Origin: Tubiluchus corallicola
Taxonomy: Eukaryota > Priapulida > Priapulimorpha > Priapulimorphida > Tubiluchidae
Assembly: GCA_030141605.1 (NCBI GenBank)
Contig: JAQGDQ010000930.1
Location: 26,922 to 79,636, forward strand
Length of the DNA stretch: 52,715 nucleotides
Reading direction: 5' to 3'
The notes under the pieces were generated by a model that saw only the letters and a program-made list of their open reading frames with translations, was not told the origin of the DNA and searched no databases. The position numbers were made by a program, and so were the translations under genes. Each line of letters opens with the position of its first letter. Position 1 is the stretch's first letter. Below are positions 1 through 12,525 of the stretch, one piece after another.

Positions 1-1170
1 GAAAATTTGTTACAATGAAAGTTTGGTACAAGGAAAGTGTGGTAGTAGGAAAATTTGATACAATGAAAGTTTGGTAGTTAGAAAATCTGATACAATGAAA
101 GTTTGGTGGTGGGAAAATTTGATAAAATGACAGTTTGGTAATAGGAAAATTTGATGCAATGAAAATTTGGTACAAAGAAAGAATGGTACTATGAAAATTT
201 GATACAATGAAAATTTGGTACAAGAAAAGTTTGGCACTTAGAAAATTTGATACAATGAAAGTTTGGTGGTAGGAAAATTTGATAAAAGGGCAGTTTGGTA
301 ATAAGAAAATTTTACACACTGAAAATTTGGTACAAGGAAAGAATGGTACTAGGAAAATTTGATGCAATCGAAATTTGGTACAAGGAAAGAATGGTTCAAG
401 GAAAGTTTGATACAAGGACAGTTTGGTACTAGGAAAATTTGATCCAAGGACAGTTTGGTAATAGGAAAATTTGATGCAAGGAAAGTATGGTTCAAGGAAA
501 ATTTGAAACAAGGACAGTTTGGTGGTAGGAAAATTTGATAAAAAAACAGTTTGGTAATAGGAAAATTTGATGCAATGAAAATTTGGTACAAGGAAAGTGT
601 GGTAGTAGGAAAATTTGATAAAATGAAAATTTGGTACAAGAAAAGTTTGGTAGTTAGAAAATTTGATACAATGAAAGTTTGGTGGTAGGAAAATTTGATA
701 AAAGGACAGTTTGGTAATAGGAAAATTTGATGCAATGAAAATTTGGTACAAAGAAAGAATGGTACTATGAAAATTTGGTACAATGAAAATTTGATACAAT
801 GAAAGTTTGGTACAAGGAATGTTTGAAAGTTTGGTACTGGGAAATTTAATACAATGAAAGTTTGGTGGTAGGAAAATTTGGTAAAAGGACAGTTTGGGGT
901 AATAGGAAAATTTGACACAATGAAAATTTGGTACAAGGAAAGAATTGTACTAGGAAAATTTGATGCAATCAAAATTTGGTACTAGGAAAGAATGGTGCAA
1001 GCAAAGTTTGATACAAGGACAGTTTGGTACTAGGAAAATGTGATCCAAGGACAGTTTGCTAATAGGAAAAATTGAAGCAATAAAAATTTCGTACATGGAA
1101 AGAGCAGTGTTAGGACAATTTGATACAAGGAAAGTATGGTAATAGGAAAATTTTATGCAAGGAAAGTTTG
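1..1170. repeat. Degenerate 15/30-bp minisatellite
   Basis: AT-rich tandem array of about 15-bp words alternating between the types aggaaaatttgata and caatgaaagtttggta, diverged in sequence and slightly in length. It begins before the window. Long minus-strand open frames through it (for example 349-972) are only the translation of the repeat and show no domain. An inverted unit, gtaccaaactttcctag, sits apart at about 1260-1276. Confidence 0.93.
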
Positions 1171-1451
1171 GTACTATGCAAATATCTTTTACATGACCTA
1201 CCAGAAAGGCAATAGAGGTTCATATAGCTACATTCGTTTTTATTTGGTACCATATTTACTTGTACCAAACTTTCCTAGATTCCGTGTAACAGTACCATGC
1301 AATCTTTACAAGTGTGGTACATATGCTTCATTGCATGTCATGCTGTTTCATTTCGTTGCATTTCAATCTGCCTAAGTACGTAGCAATCCTTTGAGCTACA
1401 ATTCTCGTGCAACTATTGCATTCTTGAAAACCTTATTATATCTTTTCAGAA
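1171..1451 (+). other. Upstream region of the ZDHHC24-like gene
   Basis: No gene is seen. An acceptor-like tract (tatcttttcag) ends 2 bases before the ATG at 1452. The first coding exon may therefore be preceded by an untranslated exon further upstream. No TATA box or CpG-rich promoter is evident. Confidence 0.4.
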
Positions 1452-1641
1452 ATGGCGAAAGGTCACCTGTTCCCGAGAAGAGCAAGGGATCGAGCCACTT
1501 TCCTCTTCATGCTGATTGGAATTCCGTTCGGTCTCTGCTTCGAACTGTTTGTCGTGTTACCGGTCTATCACGACACATACCTCTGCTCAGCTGTGATTGT
1601 GCACCTTATTGCAACAGCCTTCATCACTGCAAATGTTGCAG
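1452..1641 (+). CDS. ZDHHC24: ZDHHC24 exon 1
   Basis: Starts at ATG (MAKGHLFPRR) and encodes a basic N-terminus and the first two hydrophobic segments. It ends GCAG|gtaagt, leaving one base (phase 1). Confidence 0.9.
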
Positions 1642-4600
1642 GTAAGTGCCTTGTTGCCAAGGTAACAAAAGCAAACTGAGGTGAAGTGCCCGTCAGAGAA
1701 AATTATTTGTTTAAGTAGAAGATTTCCGGTATTGCTACTGTTTTATTACTGGCACTTAGCTTTGTTTGATGATTTTGGAAACAAAAATTAGAATATTCTC
1801 AGCCTTAGTTGACACTGTATTTCTGTATAACTCTGAGCTCTGGACATTAAAAGCAAATCATAAAGCTGAAATCGATGCATTTCAAAGGCGAAATTACAGA
1901 AACATTTTGGGTATTAGATGGCCAAAGAAAATTTCAAACAAAGATCTATATGAAAAAATAAAAGAAGAACCTTGGACAAGAAAAATAAAAAGACACCGTT
2001 TAAGATGGATTGGGCATATGCTTAGACTACCTGATGATGTTCCAGTGAAGATAGCTCTTCAACAGGCCATAGAACCAGCTAAAAAACCTGCAGGAGGACA
2101 AATGTTAACATATCTAGATTTTGCACAGAAATATTTAAACACTTCAGCATTGATCCTAAGAAATAAATGCACTTGGGGCATTGCGGCGAGCAGGGAGTCC
2201 TGGCATAGAGAGGTGAGCAGAATCATGTCCCTGGACGTGTGATTCATTGGATGATGATGATGAAACCAGTATCTGTATAACGAAGTCAAGGCAGAGAAAT
2301 GGACAGTTAAAATCAAATGGAGAAGATTAAGATGGATAGGACATTAAAATCAATTAATTGAATCAAATCAATTGACAGCCTATTAAAATCAATTTTCAAA
2401 TAAACACTGCAGAAAGAAAAGAAATACAAGGAGGACAGCTGCTGACTTACATCAATTTCATCAATATTATTAACACACCATTAGATATCAAAATACAAAA
2501 ACATGGGAGGTGACAGGGCAGTGTGGAGTAAAGTGACAGCAAGGGTTCATCTTACAAGACGTGTGGTGGTGATTAGATTTGTTTAATCTAATTTAATCTA
2601 TTTGTTTAACCAAAATTCATGAAACTTTTTGCCCATACAAACCTTTTAAAAATGTTATAGGGTTATTGCTTCTTCTGGTGAGTGCTGCATGTTTCAGTTT
2701 TGCATGATTATATGAGTAAAGTTTGTTGACAATTTAAATATTTAAACCTTTGTCTCATTAGTCTGTGTTTAGAATGATTTACTAGCAGAATCTTGCTTGG
2801 GAACAAGAAAAAATGAACTAGGTAAGATTCTAGCCTAGCTGTTAAAACTGTTACTATTACAACAGCGGTAGAGATTTCTGTGAATTTTAAAAGTAATTTA
2901 CATGACATGCGTAAAGCAAAGCCGTCTGCCACGTCAATTCAGCACTTCAGTTGTTTTAAGTGGATTTTACTTAATTACCCATTAGACTGAATGTAAAGTG
3001 ATTTACTACCAGGATCTTGCTTGGCAACAAGAAAAGGTTCTAGTTAGCTGTTAAAACCGTTACTATTACAATAGCATAGGCTGCGAGATGTTATCAAGTG
3101 TACACAAATGCATTGTCTGCACACTTAACCTTTGACCTTTTCATGATCATCATCAATCACTGGAATTGTGAAAAGCTTTATTAGACCAAAAGCATGCGTG
3201 CGTGACAGAAAAAAGGTCACAGATCCGTAAGTGAAAACCTTACACATAACCTTTGACCTTTTCATGATCATCATCAATCGCTGGAATTGTGAAAAGCTTT
3301 ATTAGACCAAAAACACGTGTACGAGACAGAAAAAAGGTCATAGATCCGTAAGTGAAATCCGTATTTTGCATCATTTCAGCCAATCTCTACTGGGTGATAA
3401 CGACCGACGCTTCGGGTAACGACATCAACTTGCCGTACGTGCTACGCCCTGGATGGAGATACTGTCACATCTGTCAGCTAAATTATCCGCCGCGGTCGTA
3501 TCACTGCGACGACTGCAAAGAGTGCGTGATGAAACGTGATCACCATTGCATGTTCACCGGATGCTGCGTTGGCCATAGCAACCACCGATATTACTACATT
3601 GCTGTTATGTACTTATGGATAGGTAGTGGAAGTGATCTTTTTACTAATTTATACTCGTATAACGGTTTGCCAGACCTCGTTTTTCCAGATATCGGAAAAT
3701 TCGGACAAAATTTGGTTCATTAAAAGTCCTACATACTATGCACACAGTCCGTTGTTTCGCGAGCTGACCACTAGTTGGTGGGCCATCACCTTGTTTACAT
3801 CCAAACAGCATGTAATGACACATGTGTAGCTGACCACTAGTTGGAGGGCCGTCACTTTGTTTACATCCAAACAGAGTGTAACGACATGCGTGTAGCTGAC
3901 CGCTGGTTGGCAGGCCGTCACTTTGTTTACATCCAAACAGCATGTAATGACACATGTGTAGCTGACCACTAGTTGGAGGGCTGTCACTTTGTTTACATCC
4001 AAACAGCATGTAATGACACATGTGTAGCTGACCACTAGTTGGTGGGCCATCACTTTGTTTACATCCAAACAGTATGTAATGACACATGTGTAGGTGACCA
4101 CTAGTTGGCGGGCCGTCACTTTGTTTACATCCAAACAGCATGTAATGACACATGTGTAGCTGACCACTAGTTGGAGGGCCATCACCTTGTTTACATCCAA
4201 ACAGCATGTAATGACACATGTGTAGCTGACCACTAGTTGGTGGGCCGTCACTCTGTTTACATCCAAACAGCATGTAACAACACATGTGTAGCTGACCACT
4301 AGTTGGTGGGCCGTCACTTTGTTTACATCCAAACAGCATGTAATGACACATGTGTAGGTGACAACTAGTTGGAGGGCCATCACTTTGTTTACATCCAAAC
4401 AGCATGTAATGACACATGTGTAGGTGACCACTAGTTGGCGGGCCGTCACGTTGTTTACATCCAAACAGCATGTAATGACACATGTGTAGCTGACCACTAG
4501 TTGGCGGGCCGTCACGTTGTTTACATCCAAACAGCATGTAATGACACATGTGTAGGTGACCACTAGTTGGTGGGCCGTCACTTTGTTTACATCCAAACAG

Positions 4601-7600
4601 CATGTAACGACACGTGTAGCTGACCACTAGTTGGAGGGCCGTCACTTTGTTTACATCCAAACAGCATGTAACGACACGTGTAGCTGACCACTAGTTGGAG
4701 GGCCGTCACCTTGTTTACATCCAAACAGCATGTAATGACACATGTGTAGCTGACCACTAGTTGGAGGGCTGTCACTTTGTTTACATCCAAACAGCATGTA
4801 ATGACACATGTGTAGCTGACCACTAGTTGGTGGGCCATCACTTTGTTTACATCCAAACAGCATGTAATGACACATGTGTAGCTGACCACTAGTTGGTGGG
4901 CCATCACTTTGTTTACATCCAAACAGCATGTAATGACACATGTGTAGCTGACCACTAGTTGGAGGGCCGTCACTTTGTTTACATCCAAACAGCATGTAAT
5001 GACACATGTGTAGCTGACCACTAGTTGGTGGGCCGTCACTTTGTTTACATCCAAACAGCATGTAATGACACATGTGTAGCTGACCACTAGTTGGTGGGCC
5101 ATCACTTTGTTTACATCCAAACAGCATGTAATGACATGTGTGTAGGTGACCACTAGTTGGTGGGCCGTCACTTTGTTTACATCCAAAGAGCATGTAATGA
5201 CACATGTGTAGCTGACCACTAGTTGGTGGGCCATCACTTTGTTTACATCCAAACAGCATGTAATGACACATGTGTAGGTGACCACTAGTTGGCGGGCCTT
5301 CACTTTGTTTACATCCAAACAGCATGTAATGACACACGTGTAGCTGACCGCTAGTTGGCGGGCCGTCACTTAGTTTACATCCAAACAGCATGTAATGACA
5401 CGTGTAGCTGACCACTAGTTGGAGGGCCGTCACTTTGTTTACATCCAAACAGCATGTAATGACACATGTGTAGCTGACCACTAGTTGGCGGGCCGTCACT
5501 TTGTTTACATCCAAACAGCATGTAATGACACGTGTAGCTGACCACTAGTTGGCGGGCTGTCACTTTGTTTACATCCAAACAGCATGTAATGACACGTGTA
5601 GCTGACCACTAGTTAGAGGGCCGTCACTTTGTTTACATCCAAACAGCATGTAATGACACATGTGTAGCTGACCACTAGTTGGAGGGCCGTCACTTTGTTT
5701 ACATCCAAACAGCATGTAATGACACATGTGTAGCTGACCACTAGTTGGAGGGCCGTCACCTTGTTTACATCCAAACAGCATGTAATGACACATGTGTAGC
5801 TGACCACTAGTTGGTGGGCCGTCACTTTGTTTACATCCAAACAGCATGTAACAACACATGTGTAGGTGGCAAGTAGTTGGAGGGCCGTCACCTTGTTTAC
5901 ATCCAAACAGCATGTAATGACACATGTGTAGGTGACCACTAGTTGGCGGGCCGTCACGTTGTTTACATCCAAACAGCATGTAATGACACATGTGTAGGTG
6001 ACCACTAGTTGGCGGGCCGTCACGTTGTTTACATCCAAACAGCATGTAATGACACATGTGTAGCTGACCACTAGTTGGTGGGCTGTCACTTTGTTTACAT
6101 CCAAACAGCATGTAATGACACATGTGTAGGTGACCACTAGTTGGTGGGCCGTCACTTTGTTTACATCCAAACAGCGTGTAACGACACGTGTGTAGCTGAC
6201 CACTAGTTGGCGGGCCGTCACTTTGTTTACATCCAAACAGCATGTAACGACACGTGTGTAGGTGACCACTAGTTGGCGGGCCGTCACGTTGTTTACATCC
6301 AAACAGCATGTAATGACACATGTGTAGGTGACCACTAGTTGGCGGGCCGTCATGTTGTTTACATCCAAACAGCATGTAATGACACATGTGTAGGTGACCA
6401 CTAGTTGGCGGGCCGTCACGTTGTTTACATCCAAACAGCATGTAATGACACATGTGTAGCTGACCACTAGTTGGCGGGCCGTCACTTTGTTTACATCCAA
6501 ACAGCATGTAATGACACATGTGTAGGTGACCACTAGTTGGCAGGCCGTCACTTTGTTTACATCCAAACAGCATGTAATGACACATGTGTAGCTGACCACT
6601 AGTTGGCGGGCCGTCACTTTGTTTACATCCAAACAGCATGTAATGACACATGTGTAGCTGACCACTAGTTGGCGGGCCGTCACGTTGTTTACATCCAAAC
6701 AGCATGTAATGACACATGTGTAGCTGACCATTAGTTGGAGGGCCGTCACTTTGTTTACACCCAAACAGCATGTAATGACATGTGTAGCTGACCACTAGTT
6801 GGTGGGCCATCACCTTGTTTACATCCAAGCAGCATGTAATGACATGTGTAGCTGACCACTAGTTGGCGGGCCTTCACCTTGTTTACATCCAAACAGCATG
6901 TAATGACACATATGTAGCTGACCACTAGTTGGAGGGCCGTCACTTTGTTTACATCCAAACAGCATGTAATGACATGTGTAGCTGACCACTAGTTGGAGGG
7001 CCGTCACTTTGTTTACACCCAAACAGCATGTAATGACACATGTGTAGCTGACCACTAGTTGGTGGGCCGTCACTTTGTTTACATCCAAACAGCGTGTAAT
7101 GACACATGTGTAGCTGACCACTAGTTGGTGGGCCGTCACTTTGTTTACACCCAAACAGCATGTAATGACACATGTGTAGCTGACCACTAGTTGGTGGGCC
7201 GTCACTTTGTTTACATCCAAACAGCATGTAATGACACGTGTGTAGCTGACCACTAGTTGGTGGGCCGTCACTTTGTTTACATCCAAACAGCGTGTAATGA
7301 CACATGTGTAGCTGACCACTAGTTGGTGGGCCGTCACTTTGTTTACATCCAAAGAGCATGTAATGACACATGTGTAGCTGACCACTAGTTGGTGGGCCAT
7401 CACTTTGTTTACATCCAAACAGCATGTAATGACACATGTGTAGGTGACCACTAGTTGGCGGGCCTTCACTTTGTTTACATCCAAACAGCATGTAATGACA
7501 CACGTGTAGCTGACCGCTAGTTGGCGGGCCGTCACTTAGTTTACATCCAAACAGCATGTAATGACACGTGTAGCTGACCACTAGTTGGAGGGCCGTCACT

Positions 7601-10600
7601 TTGTTTACATCCAAACAGCATGTAATGACACATGTGTAGCTGACCACTAGTTGGCGGGCCGTCACTTTGTTTACATCCAAACAGCATGTAATGACACGTG
7701 TAGCTGACCACTAGTTGGCGGGCTGTCACTTTGTTTACATCCAAACAGCATGTAATGACACGTGTAGCTGACCACTAGTTAGAGGGCCGTCACTTTGTTT
7801 ACATCCAAACAGCATGTAATGACACATGTGTAGCTGACCACTAGTTGGAGGGCCGTCACTTTGTTTACATCCAAACAGCATGTAATGACACATGTGTAGC
7901 TGACCACTAGTTGGAGGGCCGTCACCTTGTTTACATCCAAACAGCATGTAATGACACATGTGTAGCTGACCACTAGTTGGTGGGCCGTCACTTTGTTTAC
8001 ATCCAAACAGCATGTAATAACACATGTGTAGGTGGCAAGTAGTTGGAGGGCCGTCACCTTGTTTACATCCAAACAGCATGTAATGACACATGTGTAGGTG
8101 ACCACTAGTTGGCGGGCCGTCACGTTGTTTACATCCAAACAGCATGTAATGACACATGTGTAGGTGACCACTAGTTGGCGGGCCGTCACGTTGTTTACAT
8201 CCAAACAGCATGTAATGACACATGTGTAGCTGACCACTAGTTGGTGGGCCGTCACTTTGTTTACATCCAAACAGCATGTAATGACACATGTGTAGCTGAC
8301 CACTAGTTGGTGGGCCGTCACTTTGTTTACATCCAAACAGCATGTAATGACACGTGTGTAGCTGACCACTAGTTGGTGGGCCGTCACTTTGTTTACATCC
8401 AAACAGCGTGTAATGACACATGTGTAGCTGACCACTAGTTGGTGGGCCGTCACTTTGTTTACACCCAAACAGCATGTAATGACACATGTGTAGCTGACCA
8501 CTAGTTGGTGGGCCGTCACTTTGTTTACATCCAAACAGCATGTAATGACACGTGTGTAGCTGACCACTAGTTGGTGGGCCGTCACTTTGTTTACATCCAA
8601 ACAGCATGTAATGACATGTGTGTAGGTGACCACTAGTTGGCGGGCCGTCACCTTGTTTACATCCAAACAGCATGTAACGACACGTGTGTAGGTGACCACT
8701 AGTTGGTGGGCCGTCACTTTGTTTACATCCAAACAGCATGTAATGACATGTGTGTAGGTGACCACTAGTTGGTGGGCCGTCACTTTGTTTACATCCAAAC
8801 AGCATGTAATGACATGTGTGTAGGTGACCACTAGTTGGCGGGCCGTCACCTTGTTTACATCCAAACAGCATGTAATGACACATGTGTAGCTGACCACTAG
8901 TTGGTGGGCCGTCACTTTGTTTACATCCAAACAGCATGTAATGACACATGTGTAGCTGACCACTAGTTGGTGGGCCATCACCTTGTTTACACCCAAACAG
9001 CATGTAATGACACACGTGTAGCTGACCACTAGTTGGAGGGCCGTCACTTTGTTTACACCCAAACAGCATGTAATGACACATGTGTAGCTGACCACTAGTT
9101 GGTGGGCCGTCACTTTGTTTACACCCAAACAGCATGTAATGACATGTGTAGCTGACCACTAGTTGGTGGGCCATCACCTTGTTTACATCCAAGCAGCGTG
9201 TAATGACATGTGTAGCTGACCACTAGTTGGCGGGCCATCACCTTGTTTACATCCAAGCAGCATGTAATGACACATGTGTAGCTGACCACTAGTTGGAGGG
9301 CCGTCACTTTGTTTACATCCAAACAGCATGTAATGACACATGTGTAGGTGACCACTAGTTGGAGGGCCGTCACTTTGTTTACACCCAAACAGCATGTAAT
9401 GACACATGTGTAGCTGACCACTAGTTGGTGGGCCGTCACTTTGTTTACATCCAAACAGCGTGTAATGACACATGTGTAGCTGACCACTAGTTGGTGGGCC
9501 GTCACTTTGTTTACACCCAAACAGCATGTAATGACACATGTGTAGCTGACCACTAGTTGGTGGGCCGTCACTTTGTTTACATCCAAACAGCATGTAATGA
9601 CATGTGTGTAGGTGACCACTAGTTGGCGGGCCGTCACCTTGTTTACATCCAAACAGCATGTAATGACACATGTGTAGCTGACCACTAGTTGGTGGGCCGT
9701 CACTTTGTTTACATCCAAACAGCATGTAATGACACATGTGTAGCTGACCACTAGTTGGTGGGCCGTCACCTTGTTTACACCCAAACAGCATGTAATGACA
9801 CACGTGTAGCTGACCACTAGTTGGAGGGCCGTCACTTTGTTTACATCCAAACAGCATGTAATGACATGTGTGAAGCTGACCACTAGTTGGAGGGCCGTCA
9901 CGTTGTTTACATCCAAACAGCATGTAATGACACATGTGTAGCTGACCACTAGTTGGTGGGCCATCACCTTGTTTACACCCAAACAGCATGTAATGACACA
10001 CGTGTAGCTGACCACTAGTTGGAGGGCCGTCACGTTGTTTACATCCAAACAGCATGTAACGACACGTGTGTAGCTTGTATGTCAACGTGTTTAGTGGTTT
10101 AATCGGCATGTGTGAGTGGTTTAGAGTCAATTATGCGGAGTTATTTGAGTCAACTGCCGACAGTTTTTATATACCTTTGCAATCGGCAACTTCGGACCGA
10201 CGTCTCCCCACTTTTATCCGGCAAACCGAGATATGAGTGTACTAAAAAAACTGGGAAAGAAAAAAAATTGACAGACATGATGTTTTAGAATTTCGTTGCG
10301 TACCATCTTCTGATGAAATGAGCGAAAGATAAATTGACAAAAAGAAGAGAAGGAATTTACTATTCCCACACAATCTAAATACCCTAATGCTAATGCTAAT
10401 CTTAATCTCTAATCCTAACCCGAACCCAAAGCCTAATCCTAACCCTAACTGTAACCCGAACCCTAAACCCAGTCCTAATTTCTAAGCCTGCTCCTGACCC
10501 TAACTGTAATCCTAACCCTAATACTAACTGTAATCCTAATCTTAACTTTAATCTCTAAGCCTAAGCCTAACCCTAATATCTAGGCCTACTCCCAAACTTA

Positions 10601-12382
10601 ACCCCAAGCCACATCCTGACCCTAAACCCAATCCTAATCTCTAAGCCTGCTCGTGACCCTAACCCAAAGCCTAATCCTAACCCTAACTGTTATCCTAACC
10701 CTAATACTAACCGTAATCCTAATCTTAACTTTAATCTCTAAGCCTAGCCCTAACCCTAATCCTAATCTCTAGGCCTACTCCCAAACTTAACCCCAAGCCT
10801 AATCCTAACCCTGAACCTAAGCCAATCCTAATCTCCAAGCCTACTCCCAATCCTAACCCCAAGCCCCATCCTGACCCTAATCCTAAACCCAATCCTAATC
10901 TCTATGCCTACTCTCAACCCTAATCGCAAGCCTAATCCTAACCCTGATCCTAAGCCAATCCTAATCTCCAAGCCTACTCCCAACCCTAACCCCAAGCCTA
11001 ATCCTAACCCTGATCCTAAACCCAATCCTAATCTCTATGCCTACTCTCAACCCTAACCCCAAGCCTAATCCTAACCCTGATCCTAAGCCAATCCTAATCT
11101 CCAAGCCTACTCCCAACCCTAACCCCAAGCCTAATCCTAACCCTGAACCTAAACCCAATCCTAATCTCTAAGCCTACTCTCAAACCTAACCGCAAGCCTA
11201 ATCCTAACCCTGATCCTAAACCCAATCCTAATCTCTAAGCCTACTCCCAAACCTAACCGCAAGCCTAATCCTAACCCTAACCCTAAACCCAATCCTAATC
11301 TCTAAGCCTACTCCCAATCCTAACCCCAAGCCTAATCCTAACCCTGATCCTAAACACAATCCTAATCTCTAAGCCTACTCCCAATCCTAACCCCAAGCCT
11401 AATCCTAACCATAACCCTAAACCCAATCCTAATCTCTACGCCTACTCCCAACCCTAACCACAAGCCTAATCCTTACCCTAATTGTAACTGTTATCCTAAT
11501 CCTAATCTGTAAGCCTAACCCTAAACCTTACCCTAATCATATTCCTAATCCTAAACTCTAAGCCTACTCCTACCACTGACCCAAACCCAACTCCTGACCA
11601 TAACCCTAATCCTAATCTGTAATCTGACTCCTAACCATAACCGTAACCCTAATCCTAATCTGTAAGCCAACTCCTAACCATAACCTAATCCTATATGTAA
11701 GCCAACTCCTAACCATAACCCTAATCCTAATCTGTAAGCCAACTCCTAACCATAACCCTAATCCTAATATGTAAGCCAACTCCTAACCATAACCCTAATC
11801 CTAATCTGTAAGCCAACTCCTAATCTGCTTCACAAACTAATTACTTGTGTGCGAGGAATTGGAAACTTAGCCAAAATTAGCTAAAATATTTTTTTGGTTT
11901 TGTACTTTAGTAGTAGTAGTAATAATTTAGTAGTAATTTCTGTAGTTAATATTGCTCATATTTCAGGTGCCATCTACGGGGTCAGCTACTCATGGACTTA
12001 CATCTGGGAGGAGTTAGGCGGCATCAACGTCATCACGGTGCTCTCGTTGACTGCTCCGCATCTTGCACTGTTGCTAGGATACCTCGATTTGTACACGTTC
12101 GTCATGGCAACCCTGCAGTGCATGGCCTGCATCCTCATCCTCTTGTCGTCGTACTTGTTCTTCTATCAAACCGTTCTGATCGCCAACGGGCAGACGATGT
12201 ACGAGCGACGTCACGACATACGGAGGTACAATCTCGGATGGAGGCGGAATTTTTGCGACGTTCTGGGTAAGCGGTGGTACGTCACGTGGATCTGGCCACA
12301 AATACCGTCCGAACTGGACGGTAAAGGATTGGAGTTCAGAACAACAGAAGACGTACAGGAAGATTTGGCTAAGATCTCGTGA
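1452..12382 (+). CDS. ZDHHC24: ZDHHC24-like DHHC palmitoyltransferase, three exons, complete
   Basis: Predicted S-acyltransferase of the DHHC family, which transfers palmitate from acyl-CoA to cysteines of membrane-associated proteins, usually in the ER or Golgi. Coding exons are 1452-1641, 3380-3622 and 11967-12382. Phases agree (1, 1) and the total is 849 bp, 282 aa plus stop; human ZDHHC24 is 284 aa. Visible features: two hydrophobic N-terminal segments (about residues 17-35 and 43-72); a cysteine-rich domain at about 92-126 with CHIC, HCDDC and DHHC at 117-120 (catalytic Cys120); two further hydrophobic segments; NGQTMYE in the TTxE position; and a PaCCT-like NLGWRRNFCDVLG. The C-terminal WYVTWIWPQ and FRTTEDV resemble ZDHHC24 rather than other family members. 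The 8.3 kb second intron holds a large satellite and telomere-like repeats. It converges with OSGEPL1. Confidence 0.93.
1766..2242 (+). pseudogene. Non-LTR retrotransposon RT C-terminal fragment
   Basis: Uninterrupted frame of 158 codons in intron 1 of the ZDHHC24-like gene. The run YNSELWTLK, then QRRNYRNILGIRW, then RHRLRWIGHMLRLPDD is the familiar region just C-terminal to the reverse transcriptase domain of LINE-type elements. The polymerase core is absent, so this is a 5'-truncated insertion and not a gene of its own. Confidence 0.85.
2276..2570 (+). pseudogene. Second, decayed copy of the same RT tail
   Basis: Directly after the fragment at 1766-2242 the same blocks recur with stops and a probable frameshift: KAEKWTVKIKWRRLRWIGH, then EIQGGQLLTYINF, which aligns with AGGQMLTYLDF of the first copy. 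This suggests two insertions or an old tandem duplication. Confidence 0.7.
2571..2860. other. Intron sequence, nothing recognised
   Basis: AT-rich sequence in intron 1 of the ZDHHC24-like gene. No coding, RNA or repeat signature was recognised. Confidence 0.4.
2861..3120. repeat. Dispersed repeat A, copy 1
   Basis: From ggtagagatttctgtgaat to the tgtacacaaatg word this matches 18174-18435 with small indels. The shared order of blocks (aagcaaagccgtct, actgaatgta, gatcttgcttgg, gttactatt) shows a transposed or duplicated element. Its class is not clear; copy 2 has a tRNA-like end nearby. Confidence 0.8.
3123..3356. repeat. 121-bp tandem duplication (2 units)
   Basis: Two consecutive units beginning near aacctttgaccttttcatga, with about 90% identity by eye. 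The same block occurs once at 18441-18490 as the continuation of repeat A. The duplication ends 22 bp before the acceptor of ZDHHC24 exon 2. Confidence 0.85.
3380..3622 (+). CDS. ZDHHC24: ZDHHC24 exon 2, DHHC cysteine-rich domain
   Basis: Acceptor tcatttcag|CC, donor ATAG|gtagtg. The exon is 243 bp and phase-preserving. It carries the whole zinc-binding cysteine-rich domain and the catalytic DHHC, followed by CVGHSNHRYY. A 121-bp tandem duplication ends only about 22 bp before the acceptor. Confidence 0.93.
3763..10075. repeat. 66-bp satellite array in ZDHHC24 intron 2 (about 95 units)
   Basis: Head-to-tail units starting gctgaccactagttgg and ending acatgtgta. Most are 66 bp and a minority are 64 bp, missing two bases in the acacatgtgta word. 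Because 66 is 22 codons without stops, two minus-strand frames stay open for hundreds of codons, and the 64-bp variants shift between them. Variant positions (tgg/cgg/agg after ctagt, atcc/accc, acatg/acgtg) mark a higher-order structure: a block around 5160-6060 recurs at exactly +2166 bp. Confidence 0.97.
10076..10370. other. Intron spacer between satellite and telomere-like tract
   Basis: Unique-looking intron sequence with no recognised feature. Confidence 0.4.
10374..11825. repeat. Degenerate interstitial telomere-like repeat (CCCTAA type)
   Basis: About 1.45 kb built from cctaa, ccctaa and cctaatc words, all in the C-rich orientation. They are organised into longer units of roughly 60-120 bp (aatctctaagcctactccc followed by aaccctaaccccaag). 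Towards the right the unit changes to gtaagccaactcctaaccataa. The pattern derives from the animal telomere hexamer TTAGGG. Minus-strand frames rich in GLGL are artefacts. Confidence 0.92.
11967..12382 (+). CDS. ZDHHC24: ZDHHC24 exon 3, C-terminal half
   Basis: Acceptor catatttcag|GT completes the split glycine codon. It encodes the last hydrophobic segments, the TTxE-like NGQTMYE, the PaCCT-like motif and the ZDHHC24-type tail, with stop TGA at 12380-12382. No AATAAA is seen in the next 150 bases. Confidence 0.92.
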
Positions 12383-12525
12383 TGTTTGTAGCACTGTAAC
12401 CTTGTGCAGTTGAGACAGTTCACGTCAGATACTGGATATGTAACAAATATACATGTCGCTTTTCAATGTTAGTTCATGATGTTCGTCCTTTGAATCGAAG
12501 ATGACCAAGTGACAGGGATAAAAGG
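12383..12525 (+). other. Likely 3' UTR of the ZDHHC24-like gene
   Basis: Sequence directly after the stop codon. No polyadenylation hexamer was recognised, so the transcript end is not placed. Confidence 0.35.

Noticed and set aside
3644-10130. Long minus-strand open frames with 22-residue repeats (MCHYMLFGCKQSDGPP type)
   Set aside because: They are frames through a 66-bp satellite with no stop codon. Two frames are open at once, 64-bp units shift between them, and there is no non-repeat coding sequence or splice context. They lie in an intron of the opposite strand.
10828-11158. Minus-strand GLGLGL-rich frames
   Set aside because: Translation of telomere-like CCTAA repeats; no domain or start context.
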